The notes beneath the pieces were generated by a model. That model ran no database searches. It was not told the DNA's origin and worked only from the letters and a program-made list of their open reading frames with translations. Positions 10,401-20,500 of a DNA stretch of 64,000 bases are shown here, piece by piece. Position 1 is the stretch's first letter. The number at the start of each line of letters is the position of its first letter. The stretch spans positions 741,864 to 805,863 of the forward strand of contig NW_027043824.1 in the NCBI RefSeq assembly GCF_037102585.1, in the 5' to 3' direction. This DNA comes from Saccharomycopsis crataegensis. Its lineage: Eukaryota; Ascomycota; Saccharomycetes; Ascoideales; Saccharomycopsidaceae. A program made the translations under genes and the position numbers.

Positions 10401-13055
10401 CAGCTTTTTATAAAAATCAATTTGCATTATGGTTTTTCCAAGGATTGTGAATTTTATATTAAAGAATTGAAAAAAATTGTCTTTGAATCTGATTACTTGC
10501 CGGTTCATCAATTGCATTCATCTTTCTTGATGTTGGATTATGCGTTGTTGTCGAACAAGACTAAAATGATAAATGAGTGCTTTGATATGTCTCAATCACT
10601 ACACAGTTCAATGGTAAATGATTTTGTGGATAAGGAGACGGAAATCTTAAATGATTGTGCCTGTGTAAAATATTATGGCAATAAAGACAACGGTACTAAA
10701 GTCCATGAATATTACGTGAAGTTATGCCATGAAATTTCATATTTAAATAAGCAATCAAATAGAGGAATTGATATTGATAACCCTTTGTTATCTATTTATA
10801 GTAACTTGGGCCCAAGAGAAATTTCAAAATATAATAGAATTCAATTGCAAATTGAAAACTTGATTGTCTCCAATCTTGATAATGACAATATTAGAAAATT
10901 TGACTATTTAAATCTCTTGAAACGTGTGGGTACAAAAAAATATGATGTCTCTTTGGATTGTATTGCATCAGCAAAGCAACATTTATTAAATGCTAAAAAA
11001 TATTTGGCAAGTGATCCAGTATTAGCAGTGTTACAGGATTCTGCAATTTCTATTCCTTCTTTTGATGATGATGATTTAGTGGCCTCAACTAATGAGAAGC
11101 TACAAGTAGGTGACACGGCAACTAAACCTGTTCAAGAACTCATATTGTCAAGAGATGCTGTTCTTAATGGGAAATCTGATTTTATTACTTGTTCCTCTAA
11201 CATCGAGTTATACGAAATTAGTTATATATTCACCTATTCGATTTCCTTGTTATCGGCAATCTCACACTTAACTATTGAGAGTCCGAATTCACAGGGACAA
11301 ATATTGAACAAAATGTTCTATTTAAGTGAAGTTCCGAGGCAAGCACCATTCAAATATGAGAGAAGGCTTTCCCGGTATGAAGAGAACACTAAGGAATTAG
11401 TACCTCAACCGAAATTTGTTTCTGATACATCTGAGGATTTTAGCATTGATGGGATAAGTAAGGAAATAGAGCAATATCTACCAGAAAACTGGGATGTCAT
11501 CACTATTGACATTTGTCCCTATACTGGTGATTTATTATTAAGTAAAATTGATTCAAATAAGCCGTCTCCATTCGTTGTTAGATTGCCATTGAATAGATTT
11601 TCTAGCAGAGATGTTAGTGAGGATTCGATTTCTTTTAAGGATGCCAAGAACGAGTTTTTAGAAATCATTTCTAAAAATAACGAATCAACAAAGTTTTCAA
11701 GAACCAACAAAATTGACGATATCGAAAGTAAGAAAAATTGGTGGAGAGCAAGATATAAATTGAATGCAAAACTAGAAAAGCTATTAAAAGACGTCGAGTT
11801 TTGCTGGCTAGGAGGTTTTAGAGGCATGTTCACTCAACATAAAGATGAAATATCAACTCCTGAAATAATAAATAAGTTCAAGACCAAGTTCATTAAGATC
11901 ATTGAAGACAATTTACCATCAAGAAAGCAGATGAGACAAATATCATCTAAATTACAAAGATCCCATAGTGTGTCAGGGAATTTTCACCACTCTCGGTTTT
12001 CTGCTAAGGTTTTAAATGCCCAGAATTTTAAGGGCATTTCTCCTCCTGATATTGCTATTGATGATTCTGTTATACTATTGTTTTTAACTTTGGGAGATCC
12101 CGATAAACTTAAGGATACCGAGCTCTTGGAGGACTTGATCTACTTTGTATTGGATATCTTGTCTTTTCATGGCGAGGAAAATGCATATGATGAGATTGAC
12201 ATTGATCAGATTTATATTGATGTCGAAGCACTATTAAGAAGCTGTTACTTTGAGGCACAAGCTACCAAAAATAAGATTCGACATGCATCTACGGCACATA
12301 CGGTTTTGGTGGTTGGTAAAACTTGCCAGAACTTACCTTGGGAATCTCTACCTTGTTTGGAGAAGTGCTCGGTGTCACGAATGCCCTCATTGAAATTATT
12401 ATTGGAATCTTTGAAGAATCATCGTCCCAAAGATCGTGCTAGAATGGAACTTGATATCTCTAAACCCGGCTATTATATTTTGAATCCTGGACAAGATTTG
12501 ACGAGAACTCAGGATGCTTTCGAGGAAAAATTGAAACAGAACCTAACTAGTTGGACTGCCAGGGTTGGTGAACCGCCCACGGAGTCTGAATATCTTGATG
12601 GCTTGATTCACTCCGATTTATTTATTTATATTGGCCATGGTGGCGGAGAGCATTATGTCAGAAACAGTAAATTGAAAAAGATCCCTTATTTGGAACAGAA
12701 CACCCTAAAAAAAGATTGCGCAGCTGCTTTGTTATTGGGTTGTTCATCTGGCAGTTTATCTGATAATGGTCAGCTTGAGCCTAATGGTACAGTTTTCTCA
12801 TATTTGATTGCTGGCTCGCCAATGATATTGGCGAATTTGTGGGATGTTACTGACAAAGATATTGATAAGTTTAGCATTTCGATGTTTGAACAATGGGGTT
12901 TATTTTCCACAGAAGAATCAGCTGAATCTAAGGACGAAAGAAATGGTTATAACATCTGTGAAGCAGTTGCCAACTCCAGGAAAGTTTGTTTATTGAAATA
13001 TTTAAATGGTGCAGCTCCTGTCATTTATGGGCTTCCTTTTTACATTAAAAAATGA
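7467..13055 (+). CDS. ESP1: Separase (cysteine protease that cleaves cohesin)
   Basis: Separase cleaves the Scc1 subunit of cohesin at anaphase onset once securin is destroyed. The 1862-aa product has a long alpha-helical, poorly conserved N-terminal two-thirds and the conserved caspase-like peptidase C50 domain at the end. The catalytic histidine is in YIGHGGGEHYV (His1724, codon at 12636) and the catalytic cysteine in LLLGCSSGSL (Cys1759, codon at 12741). The family block GSPMILANLWDVTDKDID follows, and PGYYILNPGQDL precedes. The length is somewhat more than S. cerevisiae Esp1 (1630 aa). The ATG at 7467 is the first in frame after the divergent promoter. No frame breaks were found. Confidence 0.96.
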   Translation: MVVTTVDDLNIEECLDCLNRIQVTVNHGFLESSIELCLNVYQASIEKFSRWKQNNHPEKKITECYIEATTKSIQILRGSGKFRNHDIDARQRTFIARLIEMEDYKQSELICWKLFQSLKKRLKSKKKGTILSSQSLVSYYDDDDAMPNHKLIIYSIDFAETNDGNVFQYINLMTLYLQTVQLSYKKSNKIIGSEDLLMLLDVKNSGFLKVLSQQKAEIKVPCFNLLIKVFNSFIYLPTLPRILKTLLILKCLQIIVRNRDIIPNVTSIPSNNWFAEFINDVQLLTNSDQVKIYKYINKDLYLLVSEYLHDGKINDYLQFDLGAMLQLLTKINSVKTNNSILDTCDWNIFIVSLRNTVIKKNNMDKLLHLIMNNSAIKKPSIDVAFNEFDIAVLKSDAFLKRLLSSVKIILGKTYTFGIQSLFVIKVLNLFSVFFNTNSNGRLTKRLHLSILDIITIYTKDLIETLPADYDFVINNLDTLADVTKKCGQVKRFRNISNLYYNIGLKLIKIGSDYANFPVDSLTDNIKNCIKIEHIICLADASKENLDQYESKLQKVVSILIKYSQQKLLVNMIFEFFKLCLDSSGFSDTCLKLRSSFSATTGLLLRCLLLNINNESVSIISGLCSHIPTSLRACIFLCLIKVVQTLKLENKKSNIAGILFSAFITDKDPLLYFLCYVEYLSIPSLQLDSIQKISEPSSVLVTGSVVSEYEMLILSVLKFKLFTRNNMEHKNPKLIIESFNLFLEWLNQENSYSLILKSVVLSEFESANFLSMVSYFQYYGLKPQLSVILSKYSFCRSSLLEKNIDLALKMMYESVRGYISLGFSKVVQKDIKYLEQFLKQKRLHFQESDQLINSLRVLLLKLEYYLMINNLNSAQSTMENILMFVGDHPESFSTSILDFINAHNINDNHISLMICYSKLSYLMANLKFLLGLFEDSVFDLRRSVRIILVIVKKLSKGISSTSTTEILMWQASGLLIQYYQLFIKINLHYGFSKDCEFYIKELKKIVFESDYLPVHQLHSSFLMLDYALLSNKTKMINECFDMSQSLHSSMVNDFVDKETEILNDCACVKYYGNKDNGTKVHEYYVKLCHEISYLNKQSNRGIDIDNPLLSIYSNLGPREISKYNRIQLQIENLIVSNLDNDNIRKFDYLNLLKRVGTKKYDVSLDCIASAKQHLLNAKKYLASDPVLAVLQDSAISIPSFDDDDLVASTNEKLQVGDTATKPVQELILSRDAVLNGKSDFITCSSNIELYEISYIFTYSISLLSAISHLTIESPNSQGQILNKMFYLSEVPRQAPFKYERRLSRYEENTKELVPQPKFVSDTSEDFSIDGISKEIEQYLPENWDVITIDICPYTGDLLLSKIDSNKPSPFVVRLPLNRFSSRDVSEDSISFKDAKNEFLEIISKNNESTKFSRTNKIDDIESKKNWWRARYKLNAKLEKLLKDVEFCWLGGFRGMFTQHKDEISTPEIINKFKTKFIKIIEDNLPSRKQMRQISSKLQRSHSVSGNFHHSRFSAKVLNAQNFKGISPPDIAIDDSVILLFLTLGDPDKLKDTELLEDLIYFVLDILSFHGEENAYDEIDIDQIYIDVEALLRSCYFEAQATKNKIRHASTAHTVLVVGKTCQNLPWESLPCLEKCSVSRMPSLKLLLESLKNHRPKDRARMELDISKPGYYILNPGQDLTRTQDAFEEKLKQNLTSWTARVGEPPTESEYLDGLIHSDLFIYIGHGGGEHYVRNSKLKKIPYLEQNTLKKDCAAALLLGCSSGSLSDNGQLEPNGTVFSYLIAGSPMILANLWDVTDKDIDKFSISMFEQWGLFSTEESAESKDERNGYNICEAVANSRKVCLLKYLNGAAPVIYGLPFYIKK

Positions 13056-13215
13056 CTGTATTATCTTCATATAATATTATTCTTGAACTGTACTATAGAT
13101 GTGATTAATCAAATGGCTAAGATATATATATAGAGAACTTCCAGTGTAGAAAAAAAAAAAGGGTGTCAGTTTATTTAAATGTTCAAAAAAATCATTGAGA
13201 GAAGAGGGACAGTAA

Positions 13216-13286
13216 TGCGTAGACCGGGAATCGAACCCGGGGCTCAACTATGGCAAAGTTGAATTTTACCACTAAACCATCCACGC
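13216..13286 (-). tRNA. tRNA-Gly (anticodon GCC)
   Basis: The minus strand folds as a full cloverleaf. The acceptor is GCGTGGA/TCTACGC, the anticodon stem CAACT/AGTTG encloses loop TTGCCAT (anticodon GCC), and the T-loop is GTTCGATTC. It has no intron. It follows ESP1 by 160 bases and is the only tRNA in the left part of the window; no LTR lies immediately upstream of it. Confidence 0.96.
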
Positions 13287-13350
13287 AACTTATTTTTGAT
13301 ACATTCTTATAAACTTAGTGTGTTTTAATATCATGGAGCCGCCATTTTGG

Positions 13351-13770
13351 TATACTTGGATTCAATTATTCTATTGATTTTCATTATTTTTATTTTTATT
13401 ATTTTCATTTTTATTGTCCCCCAGAATTCTGATGGTCACTACATTGAAAATACTTAGTATTTGAGATATAGTGCCAAAACCCCTCAACAAAGACCTCCAT
13501 CTCAGTTCATGAAGCTCCTAGTGATGGGTAATTCACTAGTGACTTCATCTCATATTTTCACATTGCACCTTTTTTCCTTAATAATCTTGATTGTTGAGTT
13601 TTTTACCGGTGATATGATTTATTCTTAAAGCAAGGAGTGTGAGGTTGTGAGGAAGTTATAGTATTTTACTTACCTATTAGAAAGACCGGCATGAAATGCC
13701 CGGCTTGCATGTTATTTAGAACCTCTGTGACTCGTTAATATACAATTCATTCATTCATTCATTCATATTA
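13351..13770 (+). mobile_element. 3' end of a retroposon with (ATTC)n tail, copy 1 ('LINE C')
   Basis: This block is closely repeated at 55385-55906. The shared part starts near an ATTATT-rich stretch, includes CCCCCAGAATTCTGATGG and CCGGCATGAAATGCCCGGC, and ends in ATATACAATTC(ATTC)n. No poly(A) is present; the tetranucleotide run occupies the 3' end, as in some non-LTR retroposons. No ORF is preserved, so an autonomous LINE and a SINE-like unit are both possible. Confidence 0.6.
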
Positions 13771-13851
13771 TACCAGAATAAAATGCCCGGCTTGCATGTT
13801 ATTTACAACTTCTGTGACTCATTAATATACAATTTGATTTGATTTGATTTG
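13768..13851 (+). mobile_element. Second, truncated (LINE C)-type tail in tandem, ending in (GATTT)n
   Basis: Directly after the (ATTC)n tail of the preceding copy, the last 70 bases of the same unit recur (AATGCCCGGCTTGCATGTTA, then a diverged copy of the terminal region). They end in a different pentanucleotide run, GATTT x3. This is what a 5'-truncated insertion into the tail of an older copy would give. Confidence 0.55.
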
Positions 13852-14440
13852 GTATTTTGATTTTAAGAATGGCAGCAAACAAGAGCAACTCAAAAGAGAC
13901 GTCTCCAAAGCATCAACAACATTGACCAGAATCACACCCGCCCTGGACCCAAAGCAAAGAAGATTTTGGAAACAAATTAACCAGATCAAAAGGTTGGTAC
14001 CTGGTTCAATTGAGCGCCTCCATTTCATGATGTTGGGCCTCACATTGTTCAAATCCACAAATTAATGATGCCACGTTTGTAACTTTCCTCCAGAAAATTG
14101 GGACACCAGTACCAGGGATCCTGACCATATCAAAGAAGCCTACATCATCCACTACTACATTGCATAGTATCAAGAAACTTGTGGAAAATATTGAAAATGG
14201 GAATATCTCAAACATGGGATAACATCAGCAACAAATTAAAAAATACCATAAAACAAAATAAAAATAAAAATAAAAATATCTTAAAGGGGGTTTTTAGTGA
14301 GTAGAAATCTCACACTGTTGAATATTAATCTAAAAAATTGAAATTCTTCGTCTTTTGAAGATTTTCCTCCTCAAAACAAAGAGCAAGTTTTTATAATTAT
14401 ATACTTATGAGATTTAATATAAATCGAAATTATTTGAAAA
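13852..14440 (+). pseudogene. Relic of an unidentified retroposon (ORF remnant plus 3' end)
   Basis: A broken frame (13844-14062, then continuing in another frame to about 14220) encodes basic, Thr/Ser-rich protein including RRFWKQINQIKRLVPGSIERL. It looks like the C-terminal end of a nucleic-acid-binding ORF, but the family is not recognised. The following 14277-14380 segment (GGGGGTTTTTAGTGAGTAGA, CTCACACT, then GAAGATTTTCCTCCTC) resembles the 3' end of the SINE-like unit at 49968-50210. A 15-base A run ends the region at about 14438-14453. Confidence 0.35.
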
Positions 14441-14453
14441 AAAAAAAAAAAAC

Positions 14454-14724
14454 ATAACCGTAAATAAAAACAATTCGTATTGTAAATATTATTAACTTGA
14501 TTTTTTATTAACATAATATATAAGGAATAAGGGGTTTAGTACCTCTTTGAATAGATAATGAGTATAGAATAGTATTTATGAGATAAGGAATAAGATAAGG
14601 AATAAGGTAGTGAGTAAGATAGTGAATAAGATAAGAAATAAGACAGGAAATGCAATGGCTACTAGTGCGATTGGTACTAAGAATGAGATAATAAGTAATT
14701 GATTAGGTAATAAATGAACAATAC
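14454..14724. repeat. AT-rich region with degenerate GATAAGGAATAA-type repeats
   Basis: Between about 14575 and 14650 a purine-rich unit (AGATAAGGAATA and variants with GTGAGTAAGATA) repeats imperfectly six or so times. No ORF or structured RNA is evident. Confidence 0.4.
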
Positions 14725-14872
14725 TGGTGGTATATGTTACACGTATATAAATATATAATATGGTGAAAAATCCATTAGTGATAATTGTTAATATTTAAAT
14801 AAAATGTTTTTTGTTATTGTTTTTGTTGATAATTTTTTGTTTTGATTGACTAGTCAGCTCCCAGTAGTAATA
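14725..14872 (-). mobile_element. LINE B remnant (3' UTR and last codons)
   Basis: The plus-strand sequence (GGTGAAAAATCCATTAGTGA, later GACTAGTCAGCTCCCAGTAG) matches the minus-oriented 3' UTR and final ORF2 codons of LINE B at 44750-44890, with small gaps. It is cut off at 14872 where a solo LTR begins. Confidence 0.7.
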
Positions 14873-15326
14873 TGTTAGAATTCTACAGGTCTACAAAGTA
14901 CCTCAATATATATAAAGACGAAGCAAACGCATCCACGTATAATAACAAACACTTTAGATAATACAGTTAAATATAAGGACAGTAGTAAGGACAGTAGTAA
15001 GGACAGTAGTAAGGACAAACAGCACGACACCTAGCAACCTTAAACCAATAATGGCTGTAAATATAATCTTGATAGCAACGAGTATAATATTTGTTAGTAG
15101 AGATCTAATGATCTAGCTCCCAGTATGAGACCCCTTGATTGTTAGATCTCGGAAAAGCGACATCAGAGCAGTTTTACTAGAAGAGGAAATTACTGTACAT
15201 AAGAGTCAGGCTTTTTTCAGGTTGGAAAAACATCGTTCCACTATAGTACACAAAATCACATGAAGTACCCTTAAGTTAAGAGACAAAATCAAACTATTGG
15301 AGCTTGCTTAAATCTGCATTTCAACA
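14873..15326 (+). mobile_element. Solo LTR, family IV (TGTTAGAATTC...ATTTCAACA), copy 1
   Basis: This 454-base LTR begins TGTTAGAATTCTACAGGTC and ends CATTTCAACA. It contains a TATA-like ATATATATAAAG about 40 bases in and a 12-base internal repeat (GGACAGTAGTAA, about four units). Three related solo copies lie at 44285, 51370 (minus) and 53800. It interrupts a LINE B remnant. No internal retrotransposon genes of this family occur in the window. Confidence 0.82.
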
Positions 15327-15862
15327 GTTTTTATGCCTATCTTTGGTACAGCTTGATTGTCACCAGGAACCAAGATTGTGACTATAAATTTGGTAGAAGT
15401 CTTGAGTTGAAATCAGATGAGATGTTCCCCTACTTATCTTTGGTCCAATTTGGTTATGACTACCTACTGGCAAACCCCTTTTATTTAATATCATATTTTC
15501 GATGCTTTTACCAGGAGCTGCAACAATAAAAGTTGTTTCTGTCTATTCGGTGTCTTTACAGTTTGTCACTAGCTCTAGCTTGGTTATAATACAAAGGGGT
15601 AAAGTGATTTTTTTTTTTTTAAAATAAGGCACCAATTTATTATTATTATTATATTATACCCGAATACCTAAAGGGAAGAGAGAAAAAAAAAAAGTTGACT
15701 TTGGCGCATTTGTGAAGAAAAAACCATGAAAATAACATATCAGGATTGAAGGAAACAAGAACTATTGATGATGCACACAAAAAAGCAGGAAATACAAAAC
15801 AAAACAAGGATAACATAGTGACTCAGGTCAGAAATAGTTAAATATATGACAGGGAATTCTGA
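15327..15862. other. Intergenic region, no gene seen
   Basis: AT-rich sequence between the solo LTR and the next minus-strand ORF, with a short (TTA)n microsatellite at about 15637-15650 and A/T homopolymers. Nothing coding is recognised. Confidence 0.4.
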
Positions 15863-16618
15863 CTATTTTCCCTTATCAAATATTGATGAAAAATCACTTC
15901 CAGAGAGGCTAGGGGTGAAACGAGGCTCTTTCTGCACACTTTCTTTCGTATTTAGCTTTAATGACTGTATTACTTCTTTTTTCGATCTATTTTGGCTGGT
16001 ATTTTTGGTCTGATATTGTTGGGCGATAACCTTATTTATATTGGACGTGGTCATTACGGACTTAGTAGCCGCCATGTTGATGATGGCCCTTTCCTCTCCT
16101 TCAAAATTATAAATGTAATGATTTTGTGGGTTTTTATTTGAAAAGTAGCCATCTATAGGGGTTTCTGGCGCCATGCTCATCATCACATTGTCAGTGAAAG
16201 CTTCACGGACTTCAAAGGCACTGGCGGCAAATACATTACTGAACTCGGCATCGTCGTCTAAAATCATTTCAAAATCGGTATCCGCGGATTCTCTTTTTAG
16301 TTTAGAACTGGGATGGCTTGTCACTCGTGTGTGTCGGGACTGAGGTTCTTCCCTTAAAGACGTGGCGCCGTTGTATTGGTTCATCATCTCGTTGAAGTCG
16401 CATTCGTCAACGACTCTAATGTCTGCGGTAGGGGAAAGTGAGAAAAGATACAAACATTTAGGGTTAGTAATATTTGGATTTGAGTATTGCAAGTTGTTTT
16501 GGTCCATGGTAATTGGATTATTGGAACAGTTATAGCTGTTGAACTGTGATAGCTCGCTTCGCAGGCGCTTATGCTGGCCAGGAAATTTGCCAGAACTGTT
16601 ATTTTGAGAATTGTTCAT
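15863..16618 (-). CDS. Hypothetical protein, unrecognised
   Basis: The product is 251 aa from the ATG at 16618. The frame is open to an ATG at 16804 (313 aa), but that extension is rich in Trp/Cys/Leu and unlike the rest, so the later start is preferred. The protein is polar and Asn/Ser-rich, with an acidic patch (DTDFEMILDDDAEF), a basic stretch (NRSKKEV), and a C-terminus ending PSLSGSDFSSIFDKGK. No enzyme motif or membrane segment is seen. Composition suggests a largely disordered, possibly regulatory or nuclear protein, but no function can be assigned. It is divergent from CHC1. Confidence 0.6.
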   Translation of the reverse strand: MNNSQNNSSGKFPGQHKRLRSELSQFNSYNCSNNPITMDQNNLQYSNPNITNPKCLYLFSLSPTADIRVVDECDFNEMMNQYNGATSLREEPQSRHTRVTSHPSSKLKRESADTDFEMILDDDAEFSNVFAASAFEVREAFTDNVMMSMAPETPIDGYFSNKNPQNHYIYNFEGEERAIINMAATKSVMTTSNINKVIAQQYQTKNTSQNRSKKEVIQSLKLNTKESVQKEPRFTPSLSGSDFSSIFDKGK

Positions 16619-17541
16619 ATTTTTAGAAGGTTCAGATAAAGTCAAGATAGCATACAATAAGGTCAAAATACATGGTTTATAAGCATTTATTTGACGTTTC
16701 CACAGGGATTTCATGCGGTGATGACGCCAGATCCATATCTGGGGAGTGACACAAGACGTGCATTGTTGGGATTGGTCATAGCCCTCAATGATGACAATAC
16801 TCATGCGGATTCAGACACTAATCCACGAGGATCGAGTCTATGTGTAAAACGTGCTTAAATGAGAAGAGCATTCAGGCATCGACAAATTATCGATAGTCTA
16901 GAAGTTTTTTAACGGGTCCATATTCATTAGATACATTTGGGTGTTTACATAACATAAACACCGCAAAAAATAAAATAAACTAAAGATTAGATTGCTTATT
17001 GTATCAGGATTACCAAGACAGCATGAGTATTAACCTTCTTCTTTTTTCAGCGTTTGGCACTGCCTGGTTGGGTATTTAACCATACCCCAGTCGTTAAAAT
17101 ATAAATGATTATATATAGCTCCCTACGGAAAAGGAAGTAAATGGTGAGTACATAAAAGTAAAGCCCCGTAGCCAAAACCCGGAGCCTCGTCATCTCAACA
17201 AATACACGGCTGGCCGGAGGACATCTTTCTGTTTGCCCTCTTGGTTGTTATCAAGAAGTAGTACCGTTTTTGACTGGTTTGCAAGGGTCCAAGAAATAAT
17301 AAATAAAAAGCACGATAGTTTGTCTGTCCGGTTTCGCCTTTTCCGGAGAGGCACTTCCGCGCAGGCATCCAGACGCCCTCCCCGACACTCGGGTCACCCT
17401 GCCTAATGATTTATTTGCTGTCTTTTTCTTGACAAATTGGATCAGGGCATTTGCCCCATAACAAACACATCCTTCAAGAATATTACTCTAAACAAAACTT
17501 CCAGCTCCATTGCGTCTATAGATCGTTGTTAACCCTAAACC
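16619..17541. promoter_or_regulatory. Divergent promoter region upstream of CHC1
   Basis: This holds the 5' extension of the hypothetical frame (to 16804) and the CHC1 upstream region. A TATA-like ATATAAATGATTATATATAG lies near 17099, and a GC-richer block (17330-17400) contains TTCCGG and other GC-rich motifs of unknown meaning. No other gene is seen. Confidence 0.4.
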
Positions 17542-20500
17542 ATGGCTAACGACATCCCTATAGAGTTCACGGAACTCACCAATCTCATTGACAACTATGG
17601 GATATCCCCAACGAATATAGACTTCAAATCGTGTACTTTGTCTGATTCTTTCATATCCATCAAAGAAGACAAATCCGTTGCCATCATCCCGCTAGATGCT
17701 AACAACAATGCCCAATCTTTGGTCAGAAAGAACATGAATGCTGATAATATTATAATGCACCCAAGTGAAATGATCATTGCCTTGAGATCGGGTTCAACAA
17801 TGCAAGTTTTCAACTTGTCCACAAAACAGAGATTGGGCAACTACACTTTGCCAAACCCAAGTGAAGCCATTGTATTCTGGAAGTGGTTGTCTCCACAAAA
17901 CATTGCCGTTGTCACCACCACTAATTTGTACAACTGGAATATTTCTTCTCCTGATTCCTCTCCAGTTCTAATCACCAGCAAAAACCAACTTTTAAACTCT
18001 TGTCAAATCATTAATGTCACCGCCAACCAGGAAATGTCTTGGTTTGCCATCAACGGTATTTTCCAAGAAAACGGCAAGATCGCTGGTAAGATTCAATTAT
18101 TTTCCAAGGCAAGAAATATCTCTCAAATAATTGATGGGCACGTCTCGGGCTTTTCTCAATTGAAATTATCTGGTGCAGTTTCTCCTTCTACCCTATTTAT
18201 TATTGGTAACAGAAATCCAACTACCGGTGCCGGAAACATGCACATTATTGAGATTGATCACAACCCATCGAACCCAACTTATTCTAAGAAGAACATTGAC
18301 ATTTTCTTCCCAGCCGATGCCTCTAATGATTTCCCAATTTCCTGTCAAGTGTCTGAAAATTATGGCATTGTTTACATATTGACGAAGTACGGGTTCATCC
18401 ATCTATTCGATTTGGAAACTGGCTTGAACTTATTTGTCAACAGAATAAGTGCTGACCCATTATTCACTGCTTCTTCCCACTCAAACAATGGTATTTTGAC
18501 GATCAACAAAAAGGGTCAAGTGTTATCTGTGGATATCAACAAAGGCACCATCATCCCATATGTTTTGAAAAAGTTATCCAATGTTTCTTTGGCTTTGGCT
18601 TTGGCTAGTAGAGGCAACTTGCCAGGTGCCGAAACTCTTTTCACCCAACAATTTGAAACTTTATTAGGATCTGGTGATTATGTTGGTGCGGCTAAAGTCG
18701 CAGCTGGTTCTCCACAATTGAGAACACCTCAAACTATTGACCGCTTAAAGAATATTCAAGCTGTCCCTGGTCAAATTTCTCCAATCTTGCAATATTTCTC
18801 CATTTTGTTGGACAGTGATAAATTGAACAAATATGAATCTATTGAGTTGGGAAAGCCAGTGTTACAACAAAACAAGCAACAATTATTTGAAAATTGGTTG
18901 AGCCAAGACAAGATCACTTTCTCCGAAGAATTGGGTGACGTTGTCAAGCCTTACGATTCTAAGTTGGCCTTGAAAATTTATTTGGGTGCGTCAGGCAATG
19001 GCGAAAATGCTACTCCCTCTGTCAATAACAAGATTATTTTGTGTTTAGCTGAATTGAACCAATTTGATAAAATTTTGCCATACTGTCAAAAAGTTGGTTT
19101 CACTCCAAACTACTTGATTTTGATTCAAATGATTTTGAGATCCAATCCTGACAAGGCTGTGGAATTTGCTAATCAATTGATTGCCAATCCTGACGCTGCT
19201 GTTGAATTAGATTTGGAAAAAGTGTCAGATATTTTCTTCAGTTCTAGTCACATTCAACAAGGTACCGCTTTCTTGTTGGAAGGTTTGAAGAACGATCAGC
19301 CAAGTGAAGGTCACTTACAAACTAGATTGTTGGAAATTAACTTATTGCACGCTCCTCAAGTTGCTGAAGCCATTTTATCTAACAACATGTTTAGTCATTA
19401 CGACAAACCAACTATTGCTAAGTTGTGTGAAAAACAAGGTTTGTACCAAAAGGCCTTGGAAAATTATGTTGATTTGAAGGATATCAAGCGTTGTATTATC
19501 CACACCGAAGTTTTGCCAACCGATTGGTTAATTAGTTATTTTGGTCAATTGAATATTGAACAATCTTTGGAATGTTTGAGAGAATTGTTGAGTTCCAACG
19601 TTCCAACTAACTTACAAATTGTTATCCAGGTCGCCACTAAGTTCTCTGAATTGATTGGTTCTGGCACTTTGATCAAGTTGTTTGAAGAATTCAAGAATGT
19701 TGAAGGTTTGTACTACTACTTGTCTTCTATTGTTAACATAACCGAAGATGAGAATGTCGTTTTCAAATACATTCAATCTGCTGCCAAATTGCAACAATTC
19801 AAAGAAATTGAAAGAATTGTTAAAGACAACAACCATTATAATGGCGAAAAAGTTAAGAACTTCTTGAAAGAAGCCAAATTGCCAGATCAGTTGCCATTGA
19901 TTGTGGTTTGTGACAGGTTTAATTTTGTTCACGACTTGATTTTATACTTGTACAAAAACCAATTCTTCAAGTTCATTGAAGTTTATGTCCAACAAGTCAA
20001 TCCATCAAGAACTCCTGAAGTCATTGCTGGTTTGTTAGATGTTGATTGTGATGAAAACATCATCAAGAACTTGTTGTCTACTGTGATTGGACAAGTTCCT
20101 CTCGATAAATTGGTGGAGCAAGTTGAAAGCAGAAACAGGTTGAAGATCTTGTTGCCATTCTTGGAAACGACTTTGAATCAAGGCTCTCAAGACCCTGTCT
20201 TATTCAATACCTTGGCCAAGATTTACATTGATTCCAACAATAACCCAGAAAAATTCTTGACCGAAAATAGCATCTATAACACTTTGGAGGTTGGTAAATA
20301 TTGTGAAAAGAGAGACCCATACTTGGCTTATATCGCTTATTCTAAGGGTGGTAATGATGATGAATTGATCAACATCACCAACGAAAACTCCATGTTCAAG
20401 TACCAGGCCAGATATTTGTTGAAGAGATCTGATTTGGATCTTTATTCAAAGATTTTGAGTGATGACAACATGTACAGAAGAGAATTGATTGACCAAATTG

